Below, one piece after another: positions 63,957 to 64,000 of a stretch of 64,000 nt of DNA (positions are counted from its first letter, which is position 1; every line of letters begins with the position of its first letter). The position numbers were made by a program, and so were the translations under genes. The notes beneath the pieces were generated by a model that did not search any database, was not told the DNA's origin, and saw nothing but the letters and a program-made list of their open reading frames with translations. Origin of the DNA: an uncultured Ignavibacteria bacterium (GTDB lineage Bacteria; Bacteroidota; Ignavibacteria; SZUA-365); the NCBI GenBank assembly GCA_913061095.1, contig CAJXVM010000007.1, forward strand, positions 1 through 64,000, given 5' to 3'.

Positions 63957-64000
63957 CGTTTCGATGCAAGTGTGAATGCACCGTGCTGTGCTGCGCGGCA

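Overview
The window is a G+C-rich chromosomal segment from a Gram-negative bacterium of the Bacteroidota/Chlorobiota (FCB) group. Two secreted proteins end in type A sorting domains of the type IX secretion system. There is a TonB-dependent receptor with an N-terminal carboxypeptidase-regulatory-like domain, an LpxH-like lipid A enzyme, and a meso-diaminopimelate-type MurE. Many promoter candidates fit TTGNNN-N16/18-TAnnTT. I cannot name the species; a high-GC Ignavibacteria, Kapabacteria or Rhodothermia-like lineage would fit (inference).

Region 1 (98-18209, minus strand) is a complete division and cell wall (dcw) cluster. It reads mraZ-rsmH-ftsL-ftsI-murE-murF-mraY-murD-ftsW-murG-(PH-like membrane protein)-murC-murB-ftsQ-ftsA-ftsZ, mostly with overlapping or nearly touching genes. 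It starts at a promoter followed by four perfectly phased 10-bp MraZ boxes. Region 2 (18223-33251) holds a Na+/Ca2+ exchanger, an operon secD-secF-STAS-purA-DUF1611/DgcN, an M1 aminopeptidase with a HEAT-like C-terminus, a type IX-secreted VWA-like protein and two TPM-domain proteins.

Region 3 (33252-41580) holds groES-groEL under a perfect CIRCE element, then a thiamine salvage unit: TPP riboswitch, TonB-dependent receptor, thiamine pyrophosphokinase. Next come an M16-family protein that has lost its zinc site and a small secreted protein. Region 4 (41899-50767) has a large type IX-secreted P-domain protein, lpxH-like and PBP1A genes, lipoproteins, a BtuF-like binding protein and proline dehydrogenase.

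Region 5 (50788-59519) is a six-gene surface polysaccharide operon: YfhO-like membrane protein, three GT4 glycosyltransferases, a flippase and a CgeB-like glycosyltransferase. Region 6 (59532-64000) has Lon with a small zinc-ribbon protein, a Nudix hydrolase and a duplicated-domain lipoprotein. At the right edge is a second CIRCE element, which predicts a heat-shock gene just outside the window.

The least ordinary material is in the intergenic DNA. There are four dispersed REP-like hairpins whose stems differ but remain paired, always around a GNRA tetraloop; two carry a GTAG 5' tetranucleotide and two are fused to the stop codon of the preceding gene. There are also several unrelated short tandem repeats with 6, 7, 9, 17 and 30 bp periods. 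I found no tRNA, rRNA, CRISPR array, transposase or prophage gene.
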